NCBI GenBank assembly: GCA_951813545.1
Contig: OX638352.1
Span: 1,116,001-1,180,000, forward strand
Length of the DNA: 64,000 nucleotides
Reading direction: 5' to 3'
Origin: an uncultured Poribacteria bacterium
Lineage (GTDB): Bacteria > Poribacteria > WGA-4E > WGA-3G
Under the pieces are notes generated by a model. The model saw nothing but the letters and a program-made list of their open reading frames with translations, was not told the origin of the DNA and ran no database searches. Every line of letters begins with the position of its first letter. Position 1 is the first letter of the stretch. Made by a program: the position numbers and the translations under genes. Of the stretch, positions 11,109 to 20,850 are shown one piece after another.

Positions 11109-11175
11109 TAAGCATACTCCGTTGTGCCGTAATCAATTGGAAGAAAAGAAGGAATATCCTTTTTTTTTTCCACTC

Positions 11176-12324
11176 TTAACCTCTCAATCCATCATGACCG
11201 ATAACAACCAACCGTGCAGCCTGCTCTGCGGTGTTAGCTATCAACCGTGCTGCATCTCCAACGGCATCTTCAAGAGACATCGGTTCTTGGACGATGCCCA
11301 ACATCGCATCAATACCTGCTTCATAAACAACTTCAGCCCCTTCAGCGATGCCTCCAGCAATCGCAACGACTGGGATATTGTGCGCCTTCGCGACCTTTGC
11401 GACACCGACAGGTGTTTTCCCAAACGCTGTCTGAAAGTCCAGTTGCCCTTCACCCGTGAAAACAATGGACGCACCTTTCACCCGTTCTTCAAGGTTAACG
11501 GCATCAATCATAATATCAACGCCGAGTTGTAATTCCGCGTTGAGAAACGCCATCAATCCTGCGCCTAACCCACCAGCAGCACCCGCGCCCGGAATATCAT
11601 CGAAGGATTTCCCGAGAGTACGCGTCAAGATCGCGTCAAAATGGGCGAGATGTCCATCCAAGGTTTCAATCATTTCAGGTGTGGCACCCTTCTGCGGTCC
11701 GTAAACGTGCGATGCGCCATTGGGACCGGTTAAAGGATTGTTGACATCACACGCGACGACAGTTTCGGTTTCTGCGATAGCCGGATGTAACTCCGTTATA
11801 TCTATGGACGCTAACTGCCCAAGCCCTGCACCCCCGCGTGGAATCTGCTTTTCGTTTGTATCCAGCAATCGCACACCGAGTGCTTCCGCCATTCCGGCAC
11901 CACCGTCGTTCGTAGCACTACCGCCGATACCGATGATTAAGCGTCTGCATCCGGCTTCCAAAGCAGCGTGAATAAGCTGCCCAGTACCGTAAGTCGTTGT
12001 CCGAAGCGGATTACGTTTATCTCTGGAAACAAGCGTGAGACCAGAGGCGGATGCCATTTCAATGACAGCGGTTTCTCCGCCTGCAAGGATACCGAATTGC
12101 GCGTCAACCTCGTTTTCGAGTGGTGCAATCACACGACACGTTTGAATGTGACCACCGGTTGCATCGACGAGGGATTGCACTGTCCCTTCACCACCGTCCG
12201 CCATCGGGATTTTATCAATAATAGCATTTGGAAAAACGCGACGGATTCCTTGTTCCATCGCATTTGCAGCTTCAAGCGCACTAACACTTCCCTTGAATGA
12301 ATCAGGTGCAACTACAATTTTCAT
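11176..12324 (-). CDS. Glycerate kinase (GlxK/GarK type)
   Basis: MKIVVAPDSFKGSVSALEAANAMEQGIRRVFP; GIGGSATNDGGAGMAEALG; start set to MKIVV. Confidence 0.93.
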   Translation of the reverse strand: MKIVVAPDSFKGSVSALEAANAMEQGIRRVFPNAIIDKIPMADGGEGTVQSLVDATGGHIQTCRVIAPLENEVDAQFGILAGGETAVIEMASASGLTLVSRDKRNPLRTTTYGTGQLIHAALEAGCRRLIIGIGGSATNDGGAGMAEALGVRLLDTNEKQIPRGGAGLGQLASIDITELHPAIAETETVVACDVNNPLTGPNGASHVYGPQKGATPEMIETLDGHLAHFDAILTRTLGKSFDDIPGAGAAGGLGAGLMAFLNAELQLGVDIMIDAVNLEERVKGASIVFTGEGQLDFQTAFGKTPVGVAKVAKAHNIPVVAIAGGIAEGAEVVYEAGIDAMLGIVQEPMSLEDAVGDAARLIANTAEQAARLVVIGHDGLRG

Positions 12325-12640
12325 AACGGAAAGTCTATCACAAACATAGCGATTTGTCAAGTTCAGTTCTTTAGCAAGACGGATCACTGAATCCCGACAC
12401 TCTACCTAAAACGGAGAGCTAAATGGACTTGGAAACTGAAAAATTGCTTGACATCCGATGCGCTTTTGTGCCAAAATCGAAAATAAACAATCTCGGAGGT
12501 GAAAAATAAAATAAACTCACTTTTTTGTGATTGCCTCAGATTCCTGGACGAAACAGTAGTATTTACAACTAACAATGCTCTGTTCCTGGCGCGGTTTGAA
12601 CTCCGCCCAGTAATAGGTCAAGATTCAAAATAGGTGATAC

Positions 12641-13408
12641 ATGGATTGGCAATTAGAAACGACCGTCTCTGACGAACAGGTCGAATTTTACAATGAAAAA
12701 GGTTATCTCACATTCGGACGTATCTTCACGAAAGAGGAGTTGGATACACTTCGAGACTACGTGGACGAGATGATTGAGAATCTGCCGGAAGGTAGACGTC
12801 CAGAACAGATGGATGTCCCTCATTTTGAGCATCCATACTTGTTCAAATACCTGACGCATCCGCGGGTGTTGAAAGTCATCGAAAGGTTTATCGGACCGGA
12901 TATTGTTCTCTGGTCGAGCCATTTCATCAGCAAGCGCGAACACGATGGTATGGCGGTCCCATGGCACCAAGATGGTGTCTATTGGGGCAAATCTCTTGAT
13001 CCGATGCATGTCATCACGATGTGGCTGGCAGTCGATGAATCGAAGGTTGAAAATGGATGTATGCGGGTCATCGCTGGCAGTCATAACCAGCGCGATCGCC
13101 GCTATGAGGAGGTTGATCGCACAAATACCCTCTTCGGAAGCGAAGTCGTAGCGTCAGACTTAGACGCATCAAAAGTGGTCAATCTGGAACTGGAAGTTGG
13201 CGAGTGTCACTTTCACGACGCATGGACGATCCATAACTCCAGTCCGAACGTCTCACAGAAACGGCGATGTGGCTATACAATGCGCTATATGCCAGCGAGT
13301 GTCCGCTATCCGGGTGCAGAGTGGCGTCGTAAGCACCATATTTATCTGCTGCAAGGTGAAGATAGGACAGACGGTTTTAATACCTACGCACCTGTACCGG
13401 AATTCTGA
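12641..13408 (+). CDS. Phytanoyl-CoA dioxygenase (PhyH) family protein
   Basis: VPWHQDGVYWG...VITMWLAVDESKVENGCMRVIAGSHNQ. Confidence 0.9.
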   Translation: MDWQLETTVSDEQVEFYNEKGYLTFGRIFTKEELDTLRDYVDEMIENLPEGRRPEQMDVPHFEHPYLFKYLTHPRVLKVIERFIGPDIVLWSSHFISKREHDGMAVPWHQDGVYWGKSLDPMHVITMWLAVDESKVENGCMRVIAGSHNQRDRRYEEVDRTNTLFGSEVVASDLDASKVVNLELEVGECHFHDAWTIHNSSPNVSQKRRCGYTMRYMPASVRYPGAEWRRKHHIYLLQGEDRTDGFNTYAPVPEF

Positions 13409-13455
13409 TAGCGGAATTGTGCCCGTGGAGGGTAAAAAGAATATTAACCAAAACG

Positions 13456-13545
13456 CGTAAGTCCGTAGTGAAATGGAGGGCGGCTCTACGGAAAAGCACG
13501 CAATCGCTAAACTCGCCTCACCGAACCGCAAGGAATAATTAAAAA
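13456..13545 (+). repeat. Copy of the intergenic repeat ending in CCGAACCGCAAGGAATAATTAAAAA-ATG
   Basis: Aligns with 9636..9770; ends at the start codon of the amidohydrolase. Confidence 0.8.
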
Positions 13546-14406
13546 ATGCGTCCCTATTTTGATGTACACTGTCACATCGGTATGACGGTATCACGTGCTC
13601 CGGTTATTGGGCAAAGCGTCGGACGATGTCTTGCACGGATGGCTTCGGCAAACGTTATTGGTGCGATTCCATGTCCAACAGGAGGCAGCCCGCAGGCGCG
13701 TGGTGTCCTGGATACACGTGCACAACACGAGACAATCGCCAATGCTTGTAGGCTGTATCCAGAACGCTTTCCGATTGGACTTGGGATGGCAGAAGTTCGA
13801 CATGAGCAGGCAGGTGTCGATGAATTGGACAGAGCCATGCGGGAAGACGGTCTCGTCGGATTTATGTGCCACCCAGGACTCTCCGGCCATTCACTCGGTG
13901 GTGAACTCTACGGATTCCTGGAAGTGGTCGCGATGCACAACGGACTATGTTTACTACATCAGGCAGGCTCTACCCAAAATATTGCTGCTTACGCGCAACG
14001 GTTTCCGTCAATAACGTTTATTATCGGGCATGTTTCAATGAACAAAGCCGGCCATCTCGATGCGATTTCACAGTGTGGGAAGTGCGAGAATATCTGGTTC
14101 GATGTCGCGCAGAAACCTGAAGGCGCAGATGCGAGTTGGGATCTCGTGCATCTCGTCAACAATCTTAGCAAGGATAGAATTATGTTCGGCAGCGACCTGC
14201 CATACTACGACTTCCGACTCGTCCAAGCACAAATTGAATCGGCGCAGATTGACGACCAAACGAAGGAGCAAATTGCCTATCAGAACGCAGTGCGACTGGT
14301 TCAACAATTCCGAGCAGACTGGGTACCGACACTAACACCGATAACACCACCGCAAGTTTACTCGGAATCTGAGATGTGGGACGCGAACGGGGCGAGATTA
14401 CGCTAA
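13546..14406 (+). CDS. Amidohydrolase family (TIM-barrel metal-dependent hydrolase)
   Basis: MRPYFDVHCHIGMT; FIIGHVSMNKAGHLD; IMFGSDLPYYD. Confidence 0.8.
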   Translation: MRPYFDVHCHIGMTVSRAPVIGQSVGRCLARMASANVIGAIPCPTGGSPQARGVLDTRAQHETIANACRLYPERFPIGLGMAEVRHEQAGVDELDRAMREDGLVGFMCHPGLSGHSLGGELYGFLEVVAMHNGLCLLHQAGSTQNIAAYAQRFPSITFIIGHVSMNKAGHLDAISQCGKCENIWFDVAQKPEGADASWDLVHLVNNLSKDRIMFGSDLPYYDFRLVQAQIESAQIDDQTKEQIAYQNAVRLVQQFRADWVPTLTPITPPQVYSESEMWDANGARLR

Positions 14407-14424
14407 CCAGTAGCGACACAATGG

Positions 14425-15291
14425 TTACTTGACAATTTCGACGGCGCGGATTCGACGATGAAGGACAAAAAGACAGAGAACTATCAGTGCGACTTGGATG
14501 AGGAGTGCCCAAACCCAATGCACAGCATAGTCGCTCGAACCGGCAAATAGGGCTGTGCCGAGGATATCGTAGTTTGCCCAAATCGACACTAAAGAGACTT
14601 TACTCGTGCGTGTAATTGCTTTGAGGACTTCATAGATAACAGGCGAACCGAACCACACAGCGCAGAAGCCTATTATGGCATAGCGAGGATTTGAGGTTAG
14701 CGACGAGAATAACAATATCAACAAGCCAGAAGAAAGCGTAATAAGCACCGAGTAGGCAACGATTGAAAGCGGGAGCCAATAGTTCTCTTTAAGAAAAGGG
14801 GTATCAGTTAACAACGCATGTTCGAGAAACAGCAACATCCCCGGAATCAGCGTGAAACAGCCAAGCAAGATACCGATAACAGCAAATTTCCCGATGAGGT
14901 AATCGATCCATGAAATCGGTTTGGATAGATAGAGGGAGAGGGCGTTGTTCTTCAGATCGGTAGCAATTAACCCGGAACCCCCGAAAATAGCGATCAGCGC
15001 GATGAGAAATGAGGAAGGGGGACCTGTGCCGGGGTTTCGGAATAGGAATTTCTGAAAAAACTCATTGTCAATGTTAAACGCAAACTCGACCATCGGCACT
15101 TGATTAAAGATATAGATAAGAATTGCATGCGCGACAATGTAGATTGAGGGTGGAATGGCAACGATGAGTCGGACAATTTTGCGTTGTGCGAGCAGTTTCA
15201 GTTCTGCCTTTGCGATGATCCACCACCGTGTATAATGGCTAGGGTTGAGCGTTCCTTCCCAATGTCGGTAGTCCTGTGTGTGAATAGGCAT
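14425..15291 (-). CDS. ABC-2 type transporter permease-like membrane protein
   Basis: Multiple hydrophobic segments; IATDLKNNALSLYLSKPISWIDYLIGKF resembles ABC-2 permeases. Confidence 0.75.
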   Translation of the reverse strand: MPIHTQDYRHWEGTLNPSHYTRWWIIAKAELKLLAQRKIVRLIVAIPPSIYIVAHAILIYIFNQVPMVEFAFNIDNEFFQKFLFRNPGTGPPSSFLIALIAIFGGSGLIATDLKNNALSLYLSKPISWIDYLIGKFAVIGILLGCFTLIPGMLLFLEHALLTDTPFLKENYWLPLSIVAYSVLITLSSGLLILLFSSLTSNPRYAIIGFCAVWFGSPVIYEVLKAITRTSKVSLVSIWANYDILGTALFAGSSDYAVHWVWALLIQVALIVLCLFVLHRRIRAVEIVK

Positions 15292-15385
15292 ATTTTTTAG
15301 TAGTTATCAGTTTTCAGTGGTCAATTTTCAGTTAAGAGGTTCTCGTCCAACAGAACCCTCTTGTAAGCAATAACTGACAACCATC

Positions 15386-15925
15386 TTAATACTTGTAGAT
15401 GGCAGTTCTTTCTAAAGTATCCGAGAACGGACCCTGTTTTTCAGTCTGGATTTCAACGGTGATGACTCCTAAAGGCGTATCGCGCTCTGGATCTTCTTCT
15501 ATGAAGGCACGTGGGATCTCCGCAGTCATGAGCCGATCCAGCCTATTGAGTTCCTGCGACCAACGGAGGTCAATGAGTCGTCCATCGTAAACTTTCTTAT
15601 GTTGTACCCCATTACGCATGGAATAAACCTTGACATTGGTGGTAAAATCCGCCTCAGAGATAGTACTCACGCCGACACTTGGACTGAGAATACTCTGGTT
15701 CCATATCAGCGGTATTCCATTTCTATCAACCAAATAAATCCGTAGGTCGATCCTGTCAACGCGCGGGTCGGATTGGATCTGGATGCCCTCAAAATTCTGA
15801 ATCACCCCGCTCCCACACGAAAACATAACAAGAACACAGATTCCGATGAGCGCGACTCTCCGACTTCTCAGTATAAGCCTACGGGGCACGTTAAAGCGAA
15901 ACACACCAATCCTCCTCTTTGACAT
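15386..15925 (-). CDS. Hypothetical lipoprotein
   Basis: N-terminal hydrophobic segment ending in lipobox-like VMFSCGSG. Confidence 0.55.
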   Translation of the reverse strand: MSKRRIGVFRFNVPRRLILRSRRVALIGICVLVMFSCGSGVIQNFEGIQIQSDPRVDRIDLRIYLVDRNGIPLIWNQSILSPSVGVSTISEADFTTNVKVYSMRNGVQHKKVYDGRLIDLRWSQELNRLDRLMTAEIPRAFIEEDPERDTPLGVITVEIQTEKQGPFSDTLERTAIYKY

Positions 15926-16092
15926 TTTTAAGGGTAGCTTGCAGGTTTCCTATAGAAGCCTGCTCCATTTATTATACCGCTTTTAGGGACAAATGTCAAT
16001 CTAAAATCAGAGGTATTCAACCCACCTGTAGGAAGGGAAATACCCCAGCAAAAACACTCCGATTCCCGACTCCCTATTTTCCCCTACTGGTA

Positions 16093-16113
16093 GGTGCGGT
16101 TTCTAACCACACC
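16093..16113. repeat. Dispersed hairpin repeat GGTGCGGTTTCTAACCACACC (copy 1)
   Basis: Exact copy at 16333..16353. Confidence 0.7.
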
Positions 16114-16228
16114 ATAACTGTCAATTTTATTTAAAAAAGGACAACCACAATCCCCAGGTCCGGCAGGTTCGATTTCCTAATCGCCCTGGACTTAAACCTA
16201 AAACGCACGTCTGCTAAAACTCTCTTTA

Positions 16229-16241
16229 GTCCCGTAGGGAC
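16229..16241. repeat. Hairpin GTCCC-gta-GGGAC followed by GGCATTTGT
   Basis: Related copy at 16279..16291 with compensatory stem change. Confidence 0.7.
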
Positions 16242-16278
16242 GGCATTTGTGTAGAAACACGTTTACCCCAATGCTTTA

Positions 16279-16291
16279 GCCCCGTAGGGGC
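16279..16291. repeat. Hairpin GCCCC-gta-GGGGC followed by GGCATTTGT
   Basis: Related copy of 16229..16241. Confidence 0.7.
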
Positions 16292-16332
16292 GGCATTTGT
16301 AGAGATGTTCCTACTCCTAAATTGACACCTAT

Positions 16333-16353
16333 GGTGCGGTTTCTAACCACACC
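16333..16353. repeat. Dispersed hairpin repeat GGTGCGGTTTCTAACCACACC (copy 2)
   Basis: Exact copy of 16093..16113. Confidence 0.7.
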
Positions 16354-16444
16354 GGTACTGAGTGTCCAAGTAATTCTAAAATTCACCATAAATAGCCTTA
16401 GAATCCCACCTTGCATCTTTTCCCAAAAGTGATATAATAAAACT

Positions 16445-16990
16445 ATGACACCCACTAAAGTCTTAATCGGTTCAGAGAACAGCGTAAAAATTGAGAGTGC
16501 AAGGCAAAGCTTCTCAAAATTTTTCAAACCTGTGGAGATTAAAGGATTACCTGTCGATTCCGGCGTTTCCGTCCAGCCTTTTAATGAAGACACATTCACA
16601 GGTGCCAAGAACCGTGCGGAACACGTAAAGCGCATCAACGATGAACAGTCTCTCAACGCCAACTTTTTTGTTGGCATCGAAGGTGGAGTTCTTCAACTGC
16701 ACAACAGATGGTTCCAATTTACCGTCATCTATATATTGGATTCGCAGCACCGAGACAGTTTCAGCACGACGGGTCTGTACGAACTACCCGACTGGATCGT
16801 CGAGAAACTTTTGGCAGGAATCGAATTAGCACACATTATTGACGAACTCACACAGGAGTCCAACACAAAAGAGAAACAGAGTGCCAGCGGATTTTTCACA
16901 AACGGAGAAGTGGACAGACTACGAAATTACACACAAGCGATAACGTTTGCCTTAATCCCTTTTCTTCAGGACAGCCTCTATTTCCAGTGA
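16445..16990 (+). CDS. yjjX: Inosine/xanthosine triphosphatase (YjjX/DUF84 family)
   Basis: KVLIGSENSVKIESARQSF; GVSVQPFNEDTFTGAKNRAEH; FFVGIEGGV. Confidence 0.88.
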   Translation: MTPTKVLIGSENSVKIESARQSFSKFFKPVEIKGLPVDSGVSVQPFNEDTFTGAKNRAEHVKRINDEQSLNANFFVGIEGGVLQLHNRWFQFTVIYILDSQHRDSFSTTGLYELPDWIVEKLLAGIELAHIIDELTQESNTKEKQSASGFFTNGEVDRLRNYTQAITFALIPFLQDSLYFQ

Positions 16991-17032
16991 AAGTAGGATA
17001 GATCTCGCCATATAAAACTTCGGAGGAACCTA

Positions 17033-18115
17033 ATGAAAGCTGCAGTATTATACGAAACCGACACGCATTTAAAAATTGAGGAGTTCGACTTACAGCGTCC
17101 AAGCGCAAATCAGGTACGGGTGCGATTAGTTGCCAGTGGTGTCTGTCATTCCGATTGGCACGTCATTAAGGGGGATTGGCCCTTCGTCAGGTTACCTGTT
17201 ATCCTGGGACATGAGGGGGCTGGGGTCGTAGAAGAGATCGGAAGCGATGTAACCCAAGTGCAAGTCGGCGATCACGTTATCCTTTCATGGAAACGGAACT
17301 GTGGATTCTGTGAGATGTGCCAGAAAGGGTTTCCGAACTTATGCGCGCTTCCCACTGATGGCTCAGGTAGACCTTCTATGAAAACGAGTGGACGTGAAAT
17401 CGACCAAATGGCGGGATTGGGAACCTTTGGCACTGAGACACTCGTCCCCCAAGACGCTGTTGTTCCTATTGATAAAGACATGCCGCTGGCACAAGCCGCA
17501 CTCATCGGATGTGGTGTGATGACCGGTGTCGGTGCGGCTATCAACACGGCACAAGTCGCGCCCGGCAGTTCAGTCGCCGTCTTTGGATGCGGCGGGGTTG
17601 GACTCAATTGCATTCAAGGTGCTGCCCTCGCTGGCGGCGAACCGATTATCGCCGTCGATGTACTCGACAACAAACTTGAACTCGGTAGGCAGTTCGGTGC
17701 CACCCATACCGTTAATGCCTCCAAAGGAGATCCTGTAGAACAGATTAGGGAGATTACCGATGGGCGTGGGGTCCACTATGCGTTTGAGGCAATCGGGTTG
17801 ATTGGTGAAACGTTCCGGCAAGCGATTCTCTGTACGCGGAGCAGAGGCGTGACGGTCTTTGTCGGACATGCCCCGGAGAATACACCTGTCGAATTTGACG
17901 CACGGATGCTGATGCCGGAGAAGATGGTTATCGGTTCGATGTATGGAACCGCGCGACCACATGTGGACTTTCCACGCTTGGTCTCGCTCTATAAAGGAGG
18001 GCAACTTAAGCTGGACGAACTCGTCACGCGCACCTATCCTTTGGAAGGGGTCAACGATGCGTTTGAGGCACTGGCAAAGGGTGAAGTCGCACGAAGCGTG
18101 CTGGATTTGACTTAG
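17033..18115 (+). CDS. Zn-dependent alcohol dehydrogenase (class III-like MDR)
   Basis: GVCHSDWHVIKGDWPFVRLPVILGHEGAGVVEEIG; four-Cys structural zinc site CGFCEMCQKGFPNLC; VAVFGCGGVGLNCIQGA. Confidence 0.92.
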   Translation: MKAAVLYETDTHLKIEEFDLQRPSANQVRVRLVASGVCHSDWHVIKGDWPFVRLPVILGHEGAGVVEEIGSDVTQVQVGDHVILSWKRNCGFCEMCQKGFPNLCALPTDGSGRPSMKTSGREIDQMAGLGTFGTETLVPQDAVVPIDKDMPLAQAALIGCGVMTGVGAAINTAQVAPGSSVAVFGCGGVGLNCIQGAALAGGEPIIAVDVLDNKLELGRQFGATHTVNASKGDPVEQIREITDGRGVHYAFEAIGLIGETFRQAILCTRSRGVTVFVGHAPENTPVEFDARMLMPEKMVIGSMYGTARPHVDFPRLVSLYKGGQLKLDELVTRTYPLEGVNDAFEALAKGEVARSVLDLT

Positions 18116-18276
18116 CAAGGAGGAATCATGCGAATCTTCAGAGACTCTTCACGGATTTGATGGAGTCCGTTCAACCCAACCTACGATGCCACGATTAGTT
18201 TCTTCTTAAATTGACCCCCATGGGTACACAAGCACCGCCCCAATAGAGATTACAAAACAAATTTCATCCAGTTCTT

Positions 18277-19200
18277 TTAGCGATCATCGGTTGGTGGCGT
18301 AGGTTCAATGACTTCCGGCTCTTCAGGTGGAACTAAAGGTTCATGAGCTTTACGCATCTCAACCCGGATTCCCACACGACCATTCTCACGCTTGTGACTA
18401 TAAATTTCAATCCAACCATCATCTTCATGAAGTGCTTTGAAGTTAATGCTCCAACCTGCCTGTCGAGTACCATCCGAAACGGCTGATAATTGTTCATCTT
18501 TTGTTTTCGTTGGATCGCTGAGCAGTTCAAGATCCATCTGACGAGACATTGTGAAACTCTTTACAAAAAACACATCTTGTGGATCATGCTGCTCGCTGTG
18601 TGCCCAAGTCTTTTCATCCACAGTGCTCATCTTATCAATAACGTTTTCAGTTGTTGTATCCGGCACTGCACCGTAGGTGAAACGAATTCGCCAATCCTGC
18701 AGATTGATTCGACTTTTGGTCGTGTTGTAGAGCCCGATTGAGACAACCTGTTTAATCAAAATAGTAGGTTTTTCTTGCAAGAATTCTGATCTTAATTGAA
18801 CCTTATACGCTCCATCCTCGTCTGCGTTATCTCCCACCTCTGCTATGAGTTCCATTTTGATTTCTCGAATGATGAGTGCCTTGGACTGAACGGTAGAATT
18901 CGCTGGTTTCAGTAGTTCAATTGTCCCACCCTTGGCAGCAACTTCAAACGTTCCAGCCTCTCCTGCAGATACAGATAACGTGCTAACGAATTTTCCAATT
19001 TCACCAGCGGTAAATTCCAAATCCTTAGAGAGATCCAACATCAACTTACCGTCGCCATCAATATGCGTATGCGTCAACGGAATGTCTTTTGTTATAGAAT
19101 TCTCCAGTGCCTGCTGTGCGAAAACCGATGTAGGAATACCCAAACTCGCTATCAGTAACATAACAAGACCAATTGCCGAAAATGTGATTTTCGTTTTCAT
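18277..19200 (-). CDS. Hypothetical secreted protein
   Basis: Signal peptide MKTKITFSAIGLVMLLIASLGIPTSVFAQQA. Confidence 0.6.
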   Translation of the reverse strand: MKTKITFSAIGLVMLLIASLGIPTSVFAQQALENSITKDIPLTHTHIDGDGKLMLDLSKDLEFTAGEIGKFVSTLSVSAGEAGTFEVAAKGGTIELLKPANSTVQSKALIIREIKMELIAEVGDNADEDGAYKVQLRSEFLQEKPTILIKQVVSIGLYNTTKSRINLQDWRIRFTYGAVPDTTTENVIDKMSTVDEKTWAHSEQHDPQDVFFVKSFTMSRQMDLELLSDPTKTKDEQLSAVSDGTRQAGWSINFKALHEDDGWIEIYSHKRENGRVGIRVEMRKAHEPLVPPEEPEVIEPTPPTDDR

Positions 19201-19295
19201 AATATAGATTCTCCTTGAAGAGATAATAACTCTACACGAACAAATTATACACAGCCAAACACTCTTTAGGAATAAAAATCAAACATAAGCGGAAA

Positions 19296-20114
19296 CTATC
19301 CAAGGATACGCTCCATACGCTCGCGCACCCACGCTTTGTGCTCAGGGTGTGTGTGGATATAGAAGGTCCCGTTCTGGATCGCGTTATAGACATGCTCCGC
19401 TACCTCTGCGGGTGACATCCCAGCCTCCATCTCGGCACGAGTATTCCGAGAACCACCGATAACTGGTTTCTGTGGACGTGTTTTCTCTGCTGGATTTTGC
19501 AGTGTGTCTGGACGGTTTCGAGAGGATTCCAAGATACCTGTGCGGACCCATCCAGGACACAGCACATGTACCTGAATATTCGCTTCCTTTTGCGCTAATT
19601 CATCAGCGAGCGTCTCAGAAAGCGCAACGACACCGTGTTTGCTCACCTTATAGATGCCCTCGCCACTCCCGCCTACCAAACCCAAGATAGAAGCAGTATT
19701 CACAATATGACACGCGTCCCCTTGTGCGAGCATACGTGGAACAAACGCTCGGATGCCGTGGATCACGCCCCATAGATTAACACCTAACACCCACTCCCAG
19801 TCAGCGAGGGTATGCTCCCAGATAGGACGACTACAGACAACCCCGGCATTGTTGCAGAGGATATGCACCGCGCCGAAAGTGTCCAGCGTCCGCACAACGA
19901 GGTTTTCGACCTCGGCGGCGTTTGAGACATCCGTCCTGACAGCGAGGACAGTTGCACCTTTAGCCTTTAAGTCCGCCTCAAGTTCGGCTAACAGTGCCTC
20001 TTCAACATCAGCGAGGACAATCTTCATACCCTCCGCTGCGAACCGCTCCGCCAGACCGCGCCCGATGCCGCTCGCTGCGCCAGTAATAACAGCAACCTCT
20101 TGCATGACGTTCAA
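19296..20114 (-). CDS. Short-chain dehydrogenase/reductase (SDR)
   Basis: VAVITGAASGIGRGLAERFA; LCNNAGV; YKVSKHGVVALSE. Confidence 0.93.
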   Translation of the reverse strand: MNVMQEVAVITGAASGIGRGLAERFAAEGMKIVLADVEEALLAELEADLKAKGATVLAVRTDVSNAAEVENLVVRTLDTFGAVHILCNNAGVVCSRPIWEHTLADWEWVLGVNLWGVIHGIRAFVPRMLAQGDACHIVNTASILGLVGGSGEGIYKVSKHGVVALSETLADELAQKEANIQVHVLCPGWVRTGILESSRNRPDTLQNPAEKTRPQKPVIGGSRNTRAEMEAGMSPAEVAEHVYNAIQNGTFYIHTHPEHKAWVRERMERILG

Positions 20115-20797
20115 ATCTCCGCTTGACGTTGCTGATGATATTCCTCTAACGCACGATTCGCATTCACAATCGTTTCTAACTTTTCGACGAGCGCGTCAAT
20201 GTGTTTGCCGGGGAAAGCGAAATAGAAGTCATCGTCGGAAAGTGCTGTGTACACACGGTTGCCAATACATCCCAAGCTGCTCACACTCCGTCCACCTTGT
20301 ATGACAGCGGGAATGACGGCACACGTCGGTCGTCCCATAACGCCGTCTTCTGTGCCAATTCCGGCAGCGGTTGCGGCTTCCGTCAAGAGCATCATCTGTC
20401 TCGGTGCGCCGGAGATGATGACGACATCAGGCGTGTCAGTCGCGTCTGCCAAAGGGGAATAGACAGCATTCTGGAAAGGGGTTTCCCGTGTTGGGATACC
20501 GGGGACTTCTTCCATAGTGATGTAGCCGAGTTCACCCATCAAGCCGAGCGTGTTTTCGAGTTCCTTCATCTGGGCATCTGGTAACGCAACGTTGTGTGTA
20601 TAGCACCCTATTGGGCAGTTGTAATGGTCAGATGCTTCCGTATAAAAGGTTTTGCCTTCCGCGGCACGTCGCCAATAGGTGCAACCAGAGGCTTCAACTT
20701 TCTCCGGACGGGGAATGTTATCCGGTTGTGCATCGTGAAACGTCACGGCAATGGGAACGGTCTCTAAATCAAGTAGTTCTTGAATTTGTTCTGACAT
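20111..20797 (-). CDS. DUF169 family protein
   Basis: Cys-rich DUF169-like motifs (GCTYWRRA, CPIGCYTHN, PTCAVIP, SLGCIGNRVYT); overlaps the downstream SDR by 4 bp. Confidence 0.8.
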   Translation of the reverse strand: MSEQIQELLDLETVPIAVTFHDAQPDNIPRPEKVEASGCTYWRRAAEGKTFYTEASDHYNCPIGCYTHNVALPDAQMKELENTLGLMGELGYITMEEVPGIPTRETPFQNAVYSPLADATDTPDVVIISGAPRQMMLLTEAATAAGIGTEDGVMGRPTCAVIPAVIQGGRSVSSLGCIGNRVYTALSDDDFYFAFPGKHIDALVEKLETIVNANRALEEYHQQRQAEI

Positions 20798-20826
20798 TGT
20801 TTTAATTTTCCTTGCGGTTCGGTTAG
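20798..20826 (-). repeat. Copy (3' part) of the portable RBS repeat: CTAACCGAACCGCAAGGAAAATTAAAACA-ATG
   Basis: Matches the 3' end of the copies at 9721..9770 and 31826..31853. Confidence 0.75.
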
Positions 20827-20850
20827 ATAGAGTTCAGTATAAAGGTCATT

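Noticed and set aside
11143-11171. GAAGGAATATCCTTTTTTTTTT as a strong terminator for the sulfatase gene
   Set aside because: The stem is only ~5 bp and A/T-rich; a T-tract is present, but I cannot support it with confidence.
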